From: Dugong dugon
Lineage: Eukaryota > Chordata > Mammalia > Sirenia > Dugongidae
Direction: 5' to 3'
DNA length: 64,000 bases
NCBI GenBank assembly: GCA_030035585.1
Contig: CM057475.1
Location: 1,125,501-1,189,500 of the forward strand
In this document: positions 23,925 through 36,136 of the stretch, one piece after another
Layout of the letters: each line of letters begins with the position of its first letter
Numbering within the stretch: the stretch's first letter is position 1
Position numbers and translations under genes: made by a program
Notes under the pieces: model-generated
What the model was told of the DNA's origin: nothing
What the model saw: the letters and a program-made list of their open reading frames with translations, nothing else
The model's database searches: none

Positions 23925-23946
23925 GGGTGGTGAGGGAGGGTGAGGG
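23925..23946 (+). other. G-rich 3' UTR motif, L1 copy 2
   Basis: GGG runs separated by short loops (GGGTGGTGAGGGAGGG, then TGAGGG) stand at the position equivalent to the G-rich motif of copy 1. They could form a quadruplex on the RNA-sense strand. Confidence 0.6.
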
Positions 23947-24880
23947 TTATTCACTAACTAGATAGTAGACAAGTATCTTATGTCAAGGGAAGGACAGCAC
24001 ACACTACAGAGGAAGTCAGCACAACTGGACTAAACCAAAGCTAAGAAGTTTCCTGAATACAATAAAACACCTTGAGGGACAATGTAGTAGGGGTATGGGT
24101 CTGGGGACCATGTTTTCAGGGGACATCTATGTCAATTGGCATAACAAAGCTTATTAAGGAAATGTTCTGCGTCCTTCTTTGATGAGTGGTGTCTGGGGTC
24201 TTAAAAGCTTGCAAGCTGCCATGCCATCTAAGATGCATCAATTTGTCCCAACCACCTGGAGTAAAGGAGAATGAAGAACACCAAAGACACAAGGAAAGTA
24301 TTAGCCCAAGAGACAGAAAGGGCCACATAAACCAGAGACTTCATCAACCTGAGACCAGAAGAACTAGATGGTGCTCGGCTACCACCAATGACTGCCCTGA
24401 CAGGAAACACAACAGAGAGTCCCTGATGGAGCAGGAGAAAGGTGGGGTGCAAAACTCAAATTCTAGTAAGAAGACCACACTTAATTGTCTGACTGAGACT
24501 GGAGGTACCCCAGAAAGCTTGGCCCTCGGATTCTCTATCAGCCCAGAACTAAAATAGTTTCCAAGGCCAACTGTTTAGATAGAGATTGGACTGGACAGTG
24601 GGACATAAAAGGATACTCATGAGGAGTGTCCCTCTTAGCTCAAGTAGATACAAGAGACTAAAATAGGCAGCTTTTGTCTGGAGGTGTGATTGTACGGCAT
24701 AAAGGGTTAGGAGCTGGTTGAATAGACATGGGGAATCAGGGGTGGAAAGAAGTGTGCTGTCATAGTGTGGGGAGAGCAATTAGGGTCACTTAACAATGAA
24801 TGTATAAATTTTTGTATGGGAGAATAACTTGAGATGTAACTTCATTTAAACTAAAATAATTTTTAAAAAAGCTGCGGAAA

Positions 24881-25007
24881 AAAGAGACTGGACAACATTG
24901 AGGAGTTGAATACAATATTGAGTAAGTTTTCACCTTTTGGTGCATTAAGGACTTGGCATTAATATAGGCTACAATGAGTCCCTTTTTTGAGTGGTCTATG
25001 TGGAAAA
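24881..25007. other. Short intergenic spacer
   Basis: Flank of L1 copy 2. Nothing recognised apart from the possible target duplication at its left edge. Confidence 0.4.
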
Positions 25008-25195
25008 TAGGAGCTCTGGTTGCATGATGGTTAGGTGCTTGCCTGCTAACCAAAAGGCCAACAGTTTGAACCCACCAGACACTCCACATTACAAAGATGT
25101 GGCAGTCTGCTTCCTTAAAGAGTACAGCCTTGGAAACCCAATGGGGCAGTCTACTGTGTCCTATATTGCCACTATGAGTAGGAGTCAATCACTTG
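25008..25195 (+). mobile_element. AfroSINE, long-body variant
   Basis: Head GGAGCTCTGGTTGCATGATG, then CTGCTAACCAAAAGGCCAAC, a body with GTGGCAGTCTGCTTCCTTAA and GCCTTGGAAACCCAATGGGG, and the tail CCACTATGAGTAGGAGTCAA. It belongs to the same subfamily as the copy at 2126. Confidence 0.85.
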
Positions 25196-25504
25196 TTATG
25201 TTCAAAATTGAAATACCAACCAGATGTCCCAGAATGACACTCAGAACAGCTGTGGTAATAAGGAGGAGCAACCTCATGCATGTAAGAACAAGACAGCATG
25301 ATATAAAGATGGTTTTCCCTCTCAAGAGGTGGACATCCATGACCCTGGTGCCCAGCATGAACTCTTCTGTCCGTAGACAGATGGCTGTGAAATACTGGTG
25401 GGGATGAAGTACTTAAACCTTTGCCTTGTGTTTCAATGAGGAGGTGTTACTTCTTAATAATAACTGTGGGAGCTTGCTTCGTGCCCTATTCACTTCTCCC
25501 TAGA
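25196..25504. other. Unassigned sequence with a hydrophobic minus-strand frame
   Basis: Moderately GC-rich for this window. One minus-strand frame (about 25200-25400) reads ~65 codons rich in Leu, Ile and Val, resembling a membrane segment. I cannot match it to a receptor family. It could be a decayed exon of a chemoreceptor or chance. Confidence 0.25.
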
Positions 25505-25706
25505 ACCAAACCAGTTGTTGTCTAGTCAACACTCGTAGTGATCCCATGTACATCAGAGTAAAACTGAGCTCCATAGGATTTTCAGTGACTGTGATCTTTC
25601 CAGAAGTAGATCACCAGGCCATTCTTATGAGATGTCTCCGGGTAGACTTGAACCCCCAATCTTTCTACTAGCAGTCAAGAACATTAACCATTTTCACCAC
25701 CTAGGG
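25505..25706 (-). mobile_element. AfroSINE-related element (minus strand)
   Basis: On the plus strand it begins with the tail CCAGTTGTTGTCTAGTCAAC and passes TCCATAGGATTTTCAGTGAC, AGAAGTAGATCACCAGGCCA and GGTAGACTTGAACCCCCAAT to the head end ACATTAACCATTTTCACCAC. It is the same variant as the one at 9668. Confidence 0.8.
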
Positions 25707-28217
25707 TAAAACACCTGATAAATGATAGAATTGGACAAATGTTTGATTTTGTATAGCTGATGTATTAGAAAAGCTGTTAGCACTGTTGTTGTTTTTTTTT
25801 CCCCTCGTCATAGTAACCCTGGGTCTCTTTATTTGCACTCTAGACCCAACCATAACTAACCATTTTCCAACATCTATGTTAGTGTGTGGATTGGTCACAT
25901 GCTAAAGCCCTGCCCTAAACATTATACTTTATCAGTGACATTTTCCTCTCCATTGATTTGATTTCTGAAGTTCTTTCTAAATATGTTTTGAACCCTGGAG
26001 ATGAAAACGGATTTTGTTTATAATGTCCCTAAAACTTCAACAACACTTTGTTATACAATTTCCATTGCCATATTTTCAGCCTCATCCCACTGCCATAAAC
26101 ATCCCCCATGACCTTCTTTCTACTAACAATGAATTACATGATGCTCATATGCGTTATCTATTTACATTGATAATGTGTCATCAATACATATTGCAAATAT
26201 TTTTCTAAGTCATGTGTTCTTTCATTTGTTTATATTTTAAATGAATACTTTTTATTTATATGATGTGAATTTATAATATGTTATTTTTATTTATTTAATT
26301 TTCCTGGAAAGTTATACTATATTATAAAATGAGAAAATATTATTCTAATTTTCCTTCTTGTCCTTTAACTTAATTATCACATTTCATTTTTCAGTTGTCC
26401 TAAACTTTATGGGATATCTATAGAATGAAGTATCTTTCAATGTTCTCTAATAGTTAAGCTATTTATCCTAGTGTCTTTTACTGAGTAGTCATTTTCACAA
26501 TTAAAATGTGATTTTATATGAAATTCTGTATGGGAGAATATTTTCTGCTGTTCAGAGTTGTTCCTTCTTTTTTATGTTCCAGCTGAAATTCAGCACCACA
26601 AGATAAAATAATCATAACATTTATATTTGTTATTAATTTCAACGGCATCAAACATATACAATGGGAAATTATTATTTTCCCTAGAATATTCAAAATGTCA
26701 TTTTCATATCTTCATCAAGTTTTGTAGTTTTATTCATAAAGTCTCAATGTTTTCATGTAATAAACATTCACATTTTTATTCAGAAATGCCACAATTCCTT
26801 TTGTTGTGTTTACTGCTGTATAACAACTGTTTCAGGAAAACATGGAAAGAGAAAATGATAGCCCAATTAATCCAGAAACAGGAAGAGTCAACCTGTAAAA
26901 GTATTAATTATCCCTCAACTAACAGAAAAATTGTACTGAGTAGCCCAGGAAGCAATACCAAAGCATATCCTCTGTCAGAGATTTGCATGGGAAATGACAT
27001 TTATGAAACTTAGAAGCCCCGCCACCCTCAAAGGATTTGTTATATACACTCTTTAAGTGACGTGAGGAAGCCAGATGGAAAGTAAACATAAAACCACCCA
27101 GAATGTTTGAAATTACAGGAATCACTGGCATATACTTGTCTCAAATGATGTCCCATTTACTTCCACACCCACAGTGCATAAATACACCCCAGTGACTAAG
27201 TCAGTAAAACCATTTCATGCAGTGGAATCAACCCCAGGCAGCAAGTTAACCTCAAAGAACCTGAGCGAAAAAGTCACCCAGAGAGACTACATAAAGTGTC
27301 TAGGAGATTAAAGAAACAGAAAAATATAAAAGGAGGGAATAAATCTTTAACCAGGACATTCGTGTGAAAACAGGCAATTTAGAAGGAGGTAAAGTGAGTA
27401 TCAATAAATAAATACTGTATTCACTGAATTAGATGTGAAGCTCATGGTGTGAAAAAGAAAATTGGTTATCTAGAAAAAAAAATCAGAGAATATTACATAA
27501 CATTTAATACAAGACATAAAATCACCTGAGTTTTTTGTTGTTGTTGTTTGTTTAAAGTATCTACAAGATATGGAAGTTAGAAAATAAAATTTCAGCTTTC
27601 ATCTATCAGTAGTGCACAAGAGAAGGGGGAGCGGAATACTGCCTGCAAACCAAGCACAACTTCCTCTGTAGCAATGAAATTACTTTCTATCTGGTCCTCC
27701 ATATGCTCACTGCTCTCTCTCAATCTGCTCTCAGGCACTGTCCTGCTTAAAAGAATCCTATCTTAATACATTCCAATTACACCTATGTCTTAGGTTGTTA
27801 AATTAGGCTCATTACAGCCATTGGCTACTTGCCTTCCACTATTTGTGCTCAAGCATCACTGGTGTCTTCATTCTGCCTTGAATACAGTGAAAAAGTTGTT
27901 GCTTTCTCAATTCTTCCAAACCAAGGCACCCTCTAATATTGACCATGCACTAGAATTGCAGCTGGACACTGGAGTTTTGGCTTCACCTCACTGAACATTA
28001 GCGTGCTGTTTCCTCATCTTAATTTTGAGGTTGTTAAAGGCAAAATCACTTGTTTATTCCGTCCACTTTTCCCCATTTTTTTGCTAAGTGTTACATATTC
28101 TCCTGAATTAATTGATTTGATTAAACCATTCAAATTAAGCTTAACCTATACATTTCTGACTGCAAAAATTTTCTCATAATTTTATTAACTTTCAAATTAT
28201 TTAAAAAATTACCTTAC
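25707..28217. other. AT-rich intergenic DNA
   Basis: About 2.5 kb of ordinary sequence. The densest AT stretch is 26190-26420. A 128-codon chance frame (26627-27013) has no family motif. I see no SINE or recent L1 here. Confidence 0.4.
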
Positions 28218-28232
28218 AAAAAGTTGGCTTAG
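28218..28232 (+). repeat. Left target-site duplication of L1 copy 3
   Basis: AAAAAGTTGGCTTAG here and AAAAAGTTTGTTTAG at 36122-36136 flank the element (13 of 15 match). The two differences show post-insertion decay. Confidence 0.75.
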
Positions 28233-29846
28233 TGGGACTTCTGGCAATATGGTGCTGTAGGCAGAAGCACCACACCATCCCTCCACAGCAAAGATCTGAA
28301 AAACTAAGCCAAACAGAGAAAACAGCAATCCTGAAACATCAAATGAAGAGATAAAGAACTCAGCCAAGCACCACATGGAGTGAGAAAACTGACAGAGAAT
28401 GGAGAACGAAGAGGGATTCATGCAGAGGTCCCCTATCGACTAACGCAGTGCAGATTCACCATCTCAGACTCCTATCGGAGACCAGCAAATAGGGGGTATG
28501 AGAAAGCAGCTTCATGGAGCTTCCAGTGGGAAAGAAAACAACCGGTAATTTGCGATAGATGCTTTCCCACTCCTCACACTTCTTCACTCCCACTCGGCCT
28601 CCTCTGCTTCCCATGGCCACAGTCTCTTGTCCAGGAAGCACTGGCTCCTTGGATTCCACCCGCCTGCACTGGCCAGCTCACTGAGTGCCATTTGTTGGCC
28701 CTAGTATTGCTTTTTTCTACTCCTTTTGATTTCTTCCTTACCTCTCACAACCTTCCCCTACTTTCACTCAAATACCTGGTTCCGTGCACCATCTTTTCTT
28801 CTTCCTGAGGGGCTACAGAACTCCGTTCGAGTCTGGAACGAACTTTCCGGTCTGGGCTGCCACGCTGGTGGGATCCCGGGACTTTTGTTTGTTTGTTTTG
28901 AATTGTTTGCTTTCTTTTCCTTTTCTTGAGTTGGGAGCCCATTCTGGCTGGGCGGTGCTACACAGCTCGGGACCTACCCCCTTAGTTTGTGCCGACACAT
29001 AGAGGAATCCCTGAGGGCATTTCTTTTCTTGTGGGTTTTTTTTTTCTGTTTTTTTGGGGGGGTTTATTGTTTCTTTTGTTTTTTTTTTTAATTTGTTTTG
29101 TTTTCTTTTCCCTATTTCTCTTTATTCATTACTCAGTTTCTCATCTCTCTATACCTTCCTTCTATTCTTGTTCCCTGAATACCTGGTGCTAAATAACACT
29201 ATGCCTTCTAGCCAGGCTGTACTGCAACTCCTGAGACCAATTTCCCCAGACCTCGCAGCAGCACCGGTGGGATCCCTGGGAACTTTGCTGTTATTTTTCC
29301 TTTCTGATTTTTATTTCTTCATTCTTTTCTTCTCTCTTTTTTTTTCTTCTTCTTCCACTTTTTGTTTTTCTCCATTTCATAGTCTCTCATCTCTCCACTC
29401 CAACAGCAAGCTCCCCTGGTACTCTTTTGTTTGTTTGTATGTTGTTGGCTCCTGTTCCTCTCTCCTCTCTCCCACATCCACCTTAGCTCCACACATAACA
29501 ATCTCCCCCTTCCATCTTGCCTACCTGCAGCATGCGCTTAACATCATACCACCAAGAAGCACCGGCATGGCCTACTGGAACCTACCCTGTACTGATTACT
29601 GACCCACCCTAGTGGCTGTAGTAAGTGCCACAAACAACCCATCCCAGCAAATCCTCTTCAGCTGGATCTGCCCTACTGTACCATATCTGAGTAACTGACC
29701 CTGCCAATTGGAGGAGGTGAAAAGTATCGTCCCCACAGATGAGCGAACAACAAAGAACACACAGCCTGAAATCTCAGACATAACCAAATAAAAAAAGGGC
29801 AAAACAAACAAATCTACAATCAATAAACGAGAAAAATAACTACCGA
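28233..29846 (+). other. 5' UTR of L1 copy 3 with monomer-like repeats
   Basis: The ends align with the 560-bp 5' UTR of copy 5: left CAGCAAAGATCTGAAAAACT and right CACCAAGAAGCACCGGCATG. Between them, roughly 28560-29520 is extra. This middle is rich in CTTT/TTTG tracts and repeats on a ~400-bp period. AATACCTGGT occurs at 28771 and 29178, and GGTGGGATCCC at 28867 and 29266. Such monomers act as repeated promoter units in mouse L1s; whether they do so here is inference. Confidence 0.75.
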
Positions 29847-30764
29847 ATGCCCCAAAGACAGCAGACAATATCAAAACATTTACAAAAACAAGACAGGATG
29901 GTGCCAGTAGGTGCCAAAAATAAAACATCAGATGACTTTCCAGGGGAAGAAAAGGCACTAGAACTACCTGATAGGGAATTCAAAATCTCTAATACTCAGA
30001 ATTATCCAAGAGTTGAAGAAAAAAGCAGACAAAAATATGGACAAAATAGACAAATTCATGGAAAATACAGACAAAAAAAATTGGAATAATTCAGGAAAAT
30101 AATGCAGGAACAAAATGCCAAAATAAATTCACAACTAGAACTTATACAAAAACAAAAACTAGAAATCCAAAAGATAAACAACAAGATTTCAGAAATGGGC
30201 GGTGTCATAGAAGGGCTGAGAAGAAGATTTGAAATGGCAGAAGAAGGATCAGTGGAATCGAAGACAAACACTTCGATACAACTCTGAGGAAAACTCAGAA
30301 AACAAGAAAAAAGAAAAATGAAGAGACCCTGAGAGTTATGTGGGATACAATCAAAAGCAAAAATTTGTGAGTGATTGGAGTTCAAGAACAGGAGGAGAAA
30401 ACAGAAAACAGAGAGGATCATTGAAGAACTGCTGACAGAAAACTTCACCAATATTATGAAAGATGAAAAGCTAGCCATCCAAGAAGCTCAACGAACCCCA
30501 TATAGAATACACCACAAAAGAAAATCACCAAAGCATATCATAATCACACTCGACAAAAACAAAGACAAAGAATCCTGAGAGCAGCTCGTGAAAAACAAGA
30601 AATCACATACAAAACTCTTGTTCAAATATAATGGTGATATTAGGACATTTCCAGATAAACAGAAATTAAGGGAATATGTCAACATCAAACCAAACTTACA
30701 AGAATTATTAAAGGGAGTCCTTTGACCTGAGAACAAACAACTTCAGCTCACAGGCAGAATCTAG
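29847..30764 (+). pseudogene. L1 ORF1 pseudogene (copy 3)
   Basis: The start MPRKQQ-like MPQRQQTISKHLQKQDR is clear. The frame shifts after about 45 codons, where the coiled-coil should begin, and stops at 30089. Pieces of the coiled coil (30102-30287) and RRM (30375-30578) remain in other frames. A ~70-bp segment before CTCTTGTTCAAATATAATGG (around 30620), covering the C-terminal-domain SSDYSAETMQARRQWDD region, is missing compared with copy 5. The end GGCAGAATCTAG matches the normal stop position. Confidence 0.88.
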
Positions 30765-31187
30765 GATGCAGGACCGTACCAGCCAGATACCAATTTAGGA
30801 AACGAACTCTCAAGGACTATCCAACACAAAAGAAATATAACAGGGAATCAGAGCAGTTAATCGGTAAAAGACAACAACATCAGAACACTAAAAGAGGGAA
30901 TAAATGCTGTAGATATAGAATCTTCTAATGGAGAGGAAGGCAAGGCAATACCAAGTAATAATACACTGCTTCAAACTTAGAAAGATAAGGCTAAATTTCA
31001 CGGTAACCACAAAGAAAGTTAACAAACATACTCATAAAAAAAAGAGGGAAAACATAAAGTATCAGCAAAAACAAACCCTACAAAAACAAAAGAAATGAAA
31101 AAAAAATCCACAAACAAAAGTAATTCAAGCACAACAGAGTGAGAAGAACAAAAAAAGTCAGCACCACAAATAAAAAAGCACTACAAA

Positions 31188-34100
31188 AAGACGGCAACAA
31201 ACTCACATCTATAAATAATCACACCGAATTTAAATGGACTCTATGTACCCATAAAGAGACGGAGAGTGACAGAATGGATAAGAAAACAAGATCCATCAAT
31301 ATGCTGTCCATAAGAGACACACCTTAGAACCAAAGACATGAATTTATTAAAACTCAAAGGTTGTAAAAAAATATATCAAGCTAACAACTAAAAAAAGAGC
31401 ATAAATGGCAATACTAATCTCAGATAAAATAGACCTAAAAGAAAATCCACTATAAAAGACAAAGAAGGACACTATATAATGATTAAAGTGACGATCCATT
31501 ATGAAGACATAACCATAATAAACATCTAGACACCCAATGACAGGGCTCCAGAATACATAAAAAAAACACTAACAACACTGAAGAGAGAAATTGACAATTC
31601 CACAATCATAGTAGGAGACTACAACACACCACTCTCAGTAAAGGACAGAACAACTAAAAAGAAACTCAGCAAAGATACAGAAGACTTAAAGGGCACAGTC
31701 AGCCTTCTTGACCTCATAGACATATATAGAACACTCCATCCAACCGCTGCAAAGTACACATTCTTTTCCAATGCACATGGAACGTTCTCCAGAATAGACC
31801 ATATCTTATGCAACAGAGCAATCCTCAACAAGATCCAAAACGTTGAGATAATTCAAAGTATCTTCTCTAACCACAGTGCCATCAAGGTGGAAATTAACAA
31901 TAGAAAGAGCAAGGAAAAAAAATCAATTACGTGGAAACTGAATAATACCGTGCTTACACATCACTAGGTAATAGAAGAAATCAGAGGCGGAATCAAAAAA
32001 TTCCTAGAATCAAATGAGAATGAAAACACATCTTACCAAAACTTTGGGACACAGCAAAGGCAGTCCTCAGAGGTCAATTTCTAGCAACTGATGCAGACAT
32101 CAAAACAGAAGAAAGCAACAAAATCAAAACATTAACTACAGAACTCAAACAAATAGAAAGAGAATAGCAAAAGAAGCCCACAGTCACCAGAAGAAAGTAA
32201 ATAATAAAGAGCAGAGCAGAAATAAATGAAATAGAGAACAGAAAAACAATAGAAAGAATCCACAAAACCAAAAGTTGGTTCTTTGAAAGAATCAACAAAA
32301 TCGACAAGCCACTGGCCAGAATGACAAAAGAAAAACAGGAGAGGACACAAATAACCCAAATAAGAAATGAAATGGGGGGACATTACAACAGCCCCGATTG
32401 AAATAAAAAGGATCATAACAGAATATTATGAAAAACTATACTCGAACACATTTGAAAACCTAGAGGAAATGGATAAATTTCTAGAAACACACTACCTACC
32501 CAAACTACAAAAAAGTGATGTTGAAAATCTGAACAGACCCATAACAACAGAAGAGATTGAAAAGGTAATAAAAAAAACTCTCAACAAAAAAAACCCTGGC
32601 CCAGATGGCTTCACTGGAGAATTCTACAAAACATTCACAGAAGAGCTTGTACCAGTACTACTCAAGCTATTTCAGAGCATAGAAAAGGAAGCAAAACTTC
32701 CGAATTCATTATATGAAGCCAGCATAACCCTGATACCAAAACCAAGCACAGATGCCACAAAAAAAGAAAATTACAGACCAATATCTCTCATGCATATAGA
32801 TGCAAAAATTCTGAACAAAATTCTAGCCAATAGAATTCAGTATCATATCAAAAAATAATACACCACGACCAAGTAAGATTCATACCAGGTATGCAAGGAT
32901 AGTTCAACATTAGAAAATCAATCAACGTAATCCACCACATAAATAAAAGGAAAGGAAAGAATTACCTGATCATCTCAACTGGTGCAGAAAAGGCATTCGA
33001 CAAAGTCCTACCCCACTCCTGATAAAAACACTCAATAAAATAGATATAGAAGGAAATTTCTCATCATAATAAAGGGCTTCTCTGCAAAACCAAAGGCTAG
33101 CATCATTCTAAATGGAGAGAGGCTGAAAACATTCCCCTTAAAAACAGGAACAAGACAAGGATGCCCTTTATCACCACTCCTATTTAACATTGTGCTGGAA
33201 GTTCTAGCTAGAGCAATAAGGCAAGAAAAAGAAATAAAGGGCATCCAAATTGGTAATGAAGAAGTTAAACTGTCCCTATCTGCAGATGATATGATACTAT
33301 ACACAGAAAACTCTAAAGACTCCAGGAGAAATCTACTGGAAATAATAGAAAGATTCAGCAGAGTAGCAGGATACAAGATAAACATACAAAAATCAGTTGG
33401 ATTCCTATACACCAATAAAGAAAATGATGAAAAGGAAATCAGGAATACTTAGGAATAAATCTAACTAGAGATATAAAAGACCTATTCAAAGAAAAATACA
33501 AAACACCACTGCAAGAAACCCAAAGGGATCTACATAAATGGAAAAACATACCATGCTCATGGATAGGCAGACTCAACATTGTGAAAATGTCAATTCTACC
33601 CAAAGCAATTTACAAATACAACGCAATCCCAATCCAAATACCAACAAAATTCTTCAAAGACATGGAAAAACTAATCATTAACTTTATATGGAAAGGGAAG
33701 AAGCCCCGAATAAGTAAAGCACTACTGAAGAAGAAGAATAAAGTTGGAGGACTCACACTACCTGACTTCAGAACCTACTATACAGCTACAGTAGTCAAAA
33801 CAGCCTGGTACTGGTCCAACGACAGATACACTGACCAATGGAACAGAATTGAGAACCCAGACGTAAATCCATCCACCTGATCTTTGACAAAGTTGCAACG
33901 TCCATCAAATGGGGAAAAGACAGTCTTTTTAACAAATGGTGCTGGCAAAACTGGATATCCATCTGCAAAAAAATGAAACAGGACCCATACCTCATGCTAT
34001 ATAAAGAAACTAATTCAAAATGGATCAAAGACCTAAATATGAAGCCCAAAACTGTAAAGTTCATAGAAGAAAAAATAGGACCAATGCTACAGGCCCTAAT

Positions 34101-34954
34101 ACACGACATTAACAGGTTACAAACCATAACCATCAACACATGAACTCCAGAAGATAAGCTAGATAACTAGATCTTCTAAAGATCAAACACCTATGCCCTT
34201 CAAAAGACTTCACCAAAAGAGTAAAAAGATAAGGTACAGACTGGGGAAAAAATTTTGGACAGTACAAGTCAAAGGTCTAATCTCCCTAATCTACAAGAAA
34301 ATCCAACACCTGTACAACAAAAAGACAAATAATCCTATTAATAAATGGGCAAAGGAAATGAACAGACACTTCACCAAAGAAGACATTCAAATGGCCAACA
34401 GACACATGAGGAAATGCTCTAGATCACTAGCCATTAGAGAAATGCAAATTAAAACCACAATGAGATACCATCTCACCCCAGCATTACTGGCACGAATCAA
34501 AAACACTGGAAATAACAAATGTTGGAGGGGCTGTGGGGAGATCGGAACTCTTATGCACTGCTGGTGGGAATGCAAAATGATACAACCATTTTGGAAAATG
34601 ATATGGCAATTTCTTAGAAAGCTAGCAATAGACATACCGTACGATCCAGCAATCCCACTCCTAGGAATACATCCTAAAGATATAAGAGTCGTCACTCGAA
34701 TAGACATATGTATACCTATGTTCATGGCAGCATTGTTCACAGTAGCAAAAAGATGGAAACAACGTAGATGCCCATCAACAGATGAATGGATAAACAAACT
34801 ATGGTACATACACACAATGGAGTATTATGCAACGAGAAAGAACAACGATGAATCTGTGAAGCATCTCATAACATGGATGAAACTGGAGGACATTATGCTG
34901 ACTGAAATAAGTCAACCACAAAAGGACAAATATTATAAGAGAGCTCTATTGTAA
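31188..34954 (+). pseudogene. L1 ORF2 pseudogene (copy 3)
   Basis: The start codon is AAG in place of ATG before ACGGCAACAAAC. The endonuclease part is broken into several frames. The longest pieces are 32367-32858 (linker and N-terminal RT, 163 codons), 33192-33452 and 34193-34954 (C-terminal 253 codons, fully open to the normal stop). The RT catalytic motif reads SADD because of a Phe-to-Ser change. The C-terminal zinc knuckle ([18 protein letters not shown]) is intact here. That makes it a useful comparison for the break in copy 5. Confidence 0.92.
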
Positions 34955-35006
34955 AAACCCATGAAAAAGTTTACACGCAAAAAGTAACAATCTTTGTTGG
35001 TTACCA

Positions 35007-35026
35007 GGGATGGGAGGGGTGAGGGG
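35007..35026 (+). other. G-rich 3' UTR motif, L1 copy 3
   Basis: This has the same four-run G motif as at 7657 in copy 1, within the block nearly identical between the two copies. Confidence 0.7.
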
Positions 35027-36121
35027 AAATACTAAATAGGCAATAAATATGTGGTATCTTGGGTGAAGGGTGAGACAGTCCACAATACAGGGGAAACTAG
35101 CACAACTTGTACAAGGAAAGGTCATAGAAGCTCCATAGACACATCCAAACTCCCTGAGGGACTGAATTTCTGGACAGAGGGCTGTGGGGACCATGGTCTC
35201 GGGGAACATCTAGCTCAATAGGCATAACACAGTTTATAAAGACAATGTTCTACATTCTACCTTGGTAAGTAGCGTCTGGGGTCTTAAAACCCTGTGAGCA
35301 GCCATCTAATATACTCCACTGGTCTCATCCCTTTGGGAGCAAGGGAGAATGAAGAGAACATGATACAAGGAAAAAATTAGTCCGAAGGTAGGGTATGGGA
35401 CAATTGTTAGTCTACTCAATTGGACCACAACTTCCACAGCCTCCACCAGACTGAATCCAGGGCAGCTAGATGGTTCCTGGCTACCACCACTCACTTCTCT
35501 GGCCAGGATCACAACAGAGGGTTCTGGACAGAGCTGGAGAAGGATGTAGAACAAAATTCTAACACACACAAAAAAAGACCAGATTTACTGGCCTAAAGGA
35601 GACTGAAGTAACCCCGAGAGTATGGCCCCCAGACACCCTTTCAGCTCAGTGGTGAAGTCACTTCCAAGGTTCACCGTTCAGCAGGGGAGTGGACATCCCC
35701 ATAAAACGAAATGGGACTAATGAGGCAGAGCAGCCCAGGCACAAGGGCTAGAAGGCAGAAGGGGACAGGAAAGCTGGTGATAGGTTGAGTAAGGATAGTG
35801 TTGATGTGTTGTGAGGTTGTTAACCATTGTCATAGGGCAACATGTATACTGTTTAATGAGAAACTATTTTGATCTGTAAACCATCTAAAGTAAGAATAGC
35901 AGCACAATCAGAAGAGTGTAGTCAATGTCACTGAACTGTGCATGTATAAATTTTTGAAATGGTGTATCTTTGGCTATGTGTATTTTCACCAAAAAAAGGC
36001 TCGAGAAGGGAAAGGGTTGACATGTAGTGGGATTGTTAACCAATGTCATAAAACAATACATATACTACTGTTTAATGAGAAACTATTTGTTCTGTAAACC
36101 TTCACCTGAACTACAACTAAA

Positions 36122-36136
36122 AAAAAGTTTGTTTAG
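36122..36136 (+). repeat. Right target-site duplication of L1 copy 3
   Basis: Partner of 28218-28232. It directly follows the short A tail. Confidence 0.75.

Larger units (their letters stand above)
16374..24880 (+). mobile_element. L1 copy 2 (lineage B), nearly full length, with an inserted retrocopy
   Basis: The order is 5' UTR, ORF1, spacer, ORF2, 3' UTR. The 5' UTR begins at CTTACAACAAAGACC, matching the interior of the copy 4 start, so roughly the first 40 nt that include the YY1-like site are missing. ATAAAGAGACT before it and AAAAAGAGACT after it (24879-24889) could be the target duplication. Excluding the 0.9-kb insert it is about 7.6 kb, the normal length of this lineage. Both ORFs are broken. 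Confidence 0.9.
28233..36121 (+). mobile_element. L1 copy 3 (lineage A), full length
   Basis: All parts are present: a 1.6-kb 5' UTR, ORF1, spacer, ORF2, a 3' UTR and a short A tail, between matching flanks. It starts with CTTCTGGCAATATGGTGCTG, the mutated form of the lineage start GGGGCAAGATGGCGCTG. Its 5' UTR is ~1 kb longer than that of copy 5 because of an internal pyrimidine-rich repeat region. Both ORFs are dead, including loss of the ORF2 start codon. Confidence 0.93.

Noticed and set aside
24186..24557. 123-codon frame in the 3' UTR of L1 copy 2
   Set aside because: There is no counterpart of similar length in copies 4 or 7, so chance openness of 3' UTR sequence is the simplest reading.
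29054..29602. 182-codon plus-strand open frame in the 5' UTR of L1 copy 3, rich in Phe, Leu and Ser
   Set aside because: It is a translation of CTTT/TTTG-rich pyrimidine DNA. The equivalent frame is absent from copy 5 and no protein signature is present.
34387..34815. 142-codon antisense frame over the L1 ORF2 C-terminus, with relatives in every copy
   Set aside because: The same antisense frame recurs at 7212, 23385, 49125 and 63301 because the ORF2 sequence happens to lack stops in that phase. It follows from the sense coding sequence.
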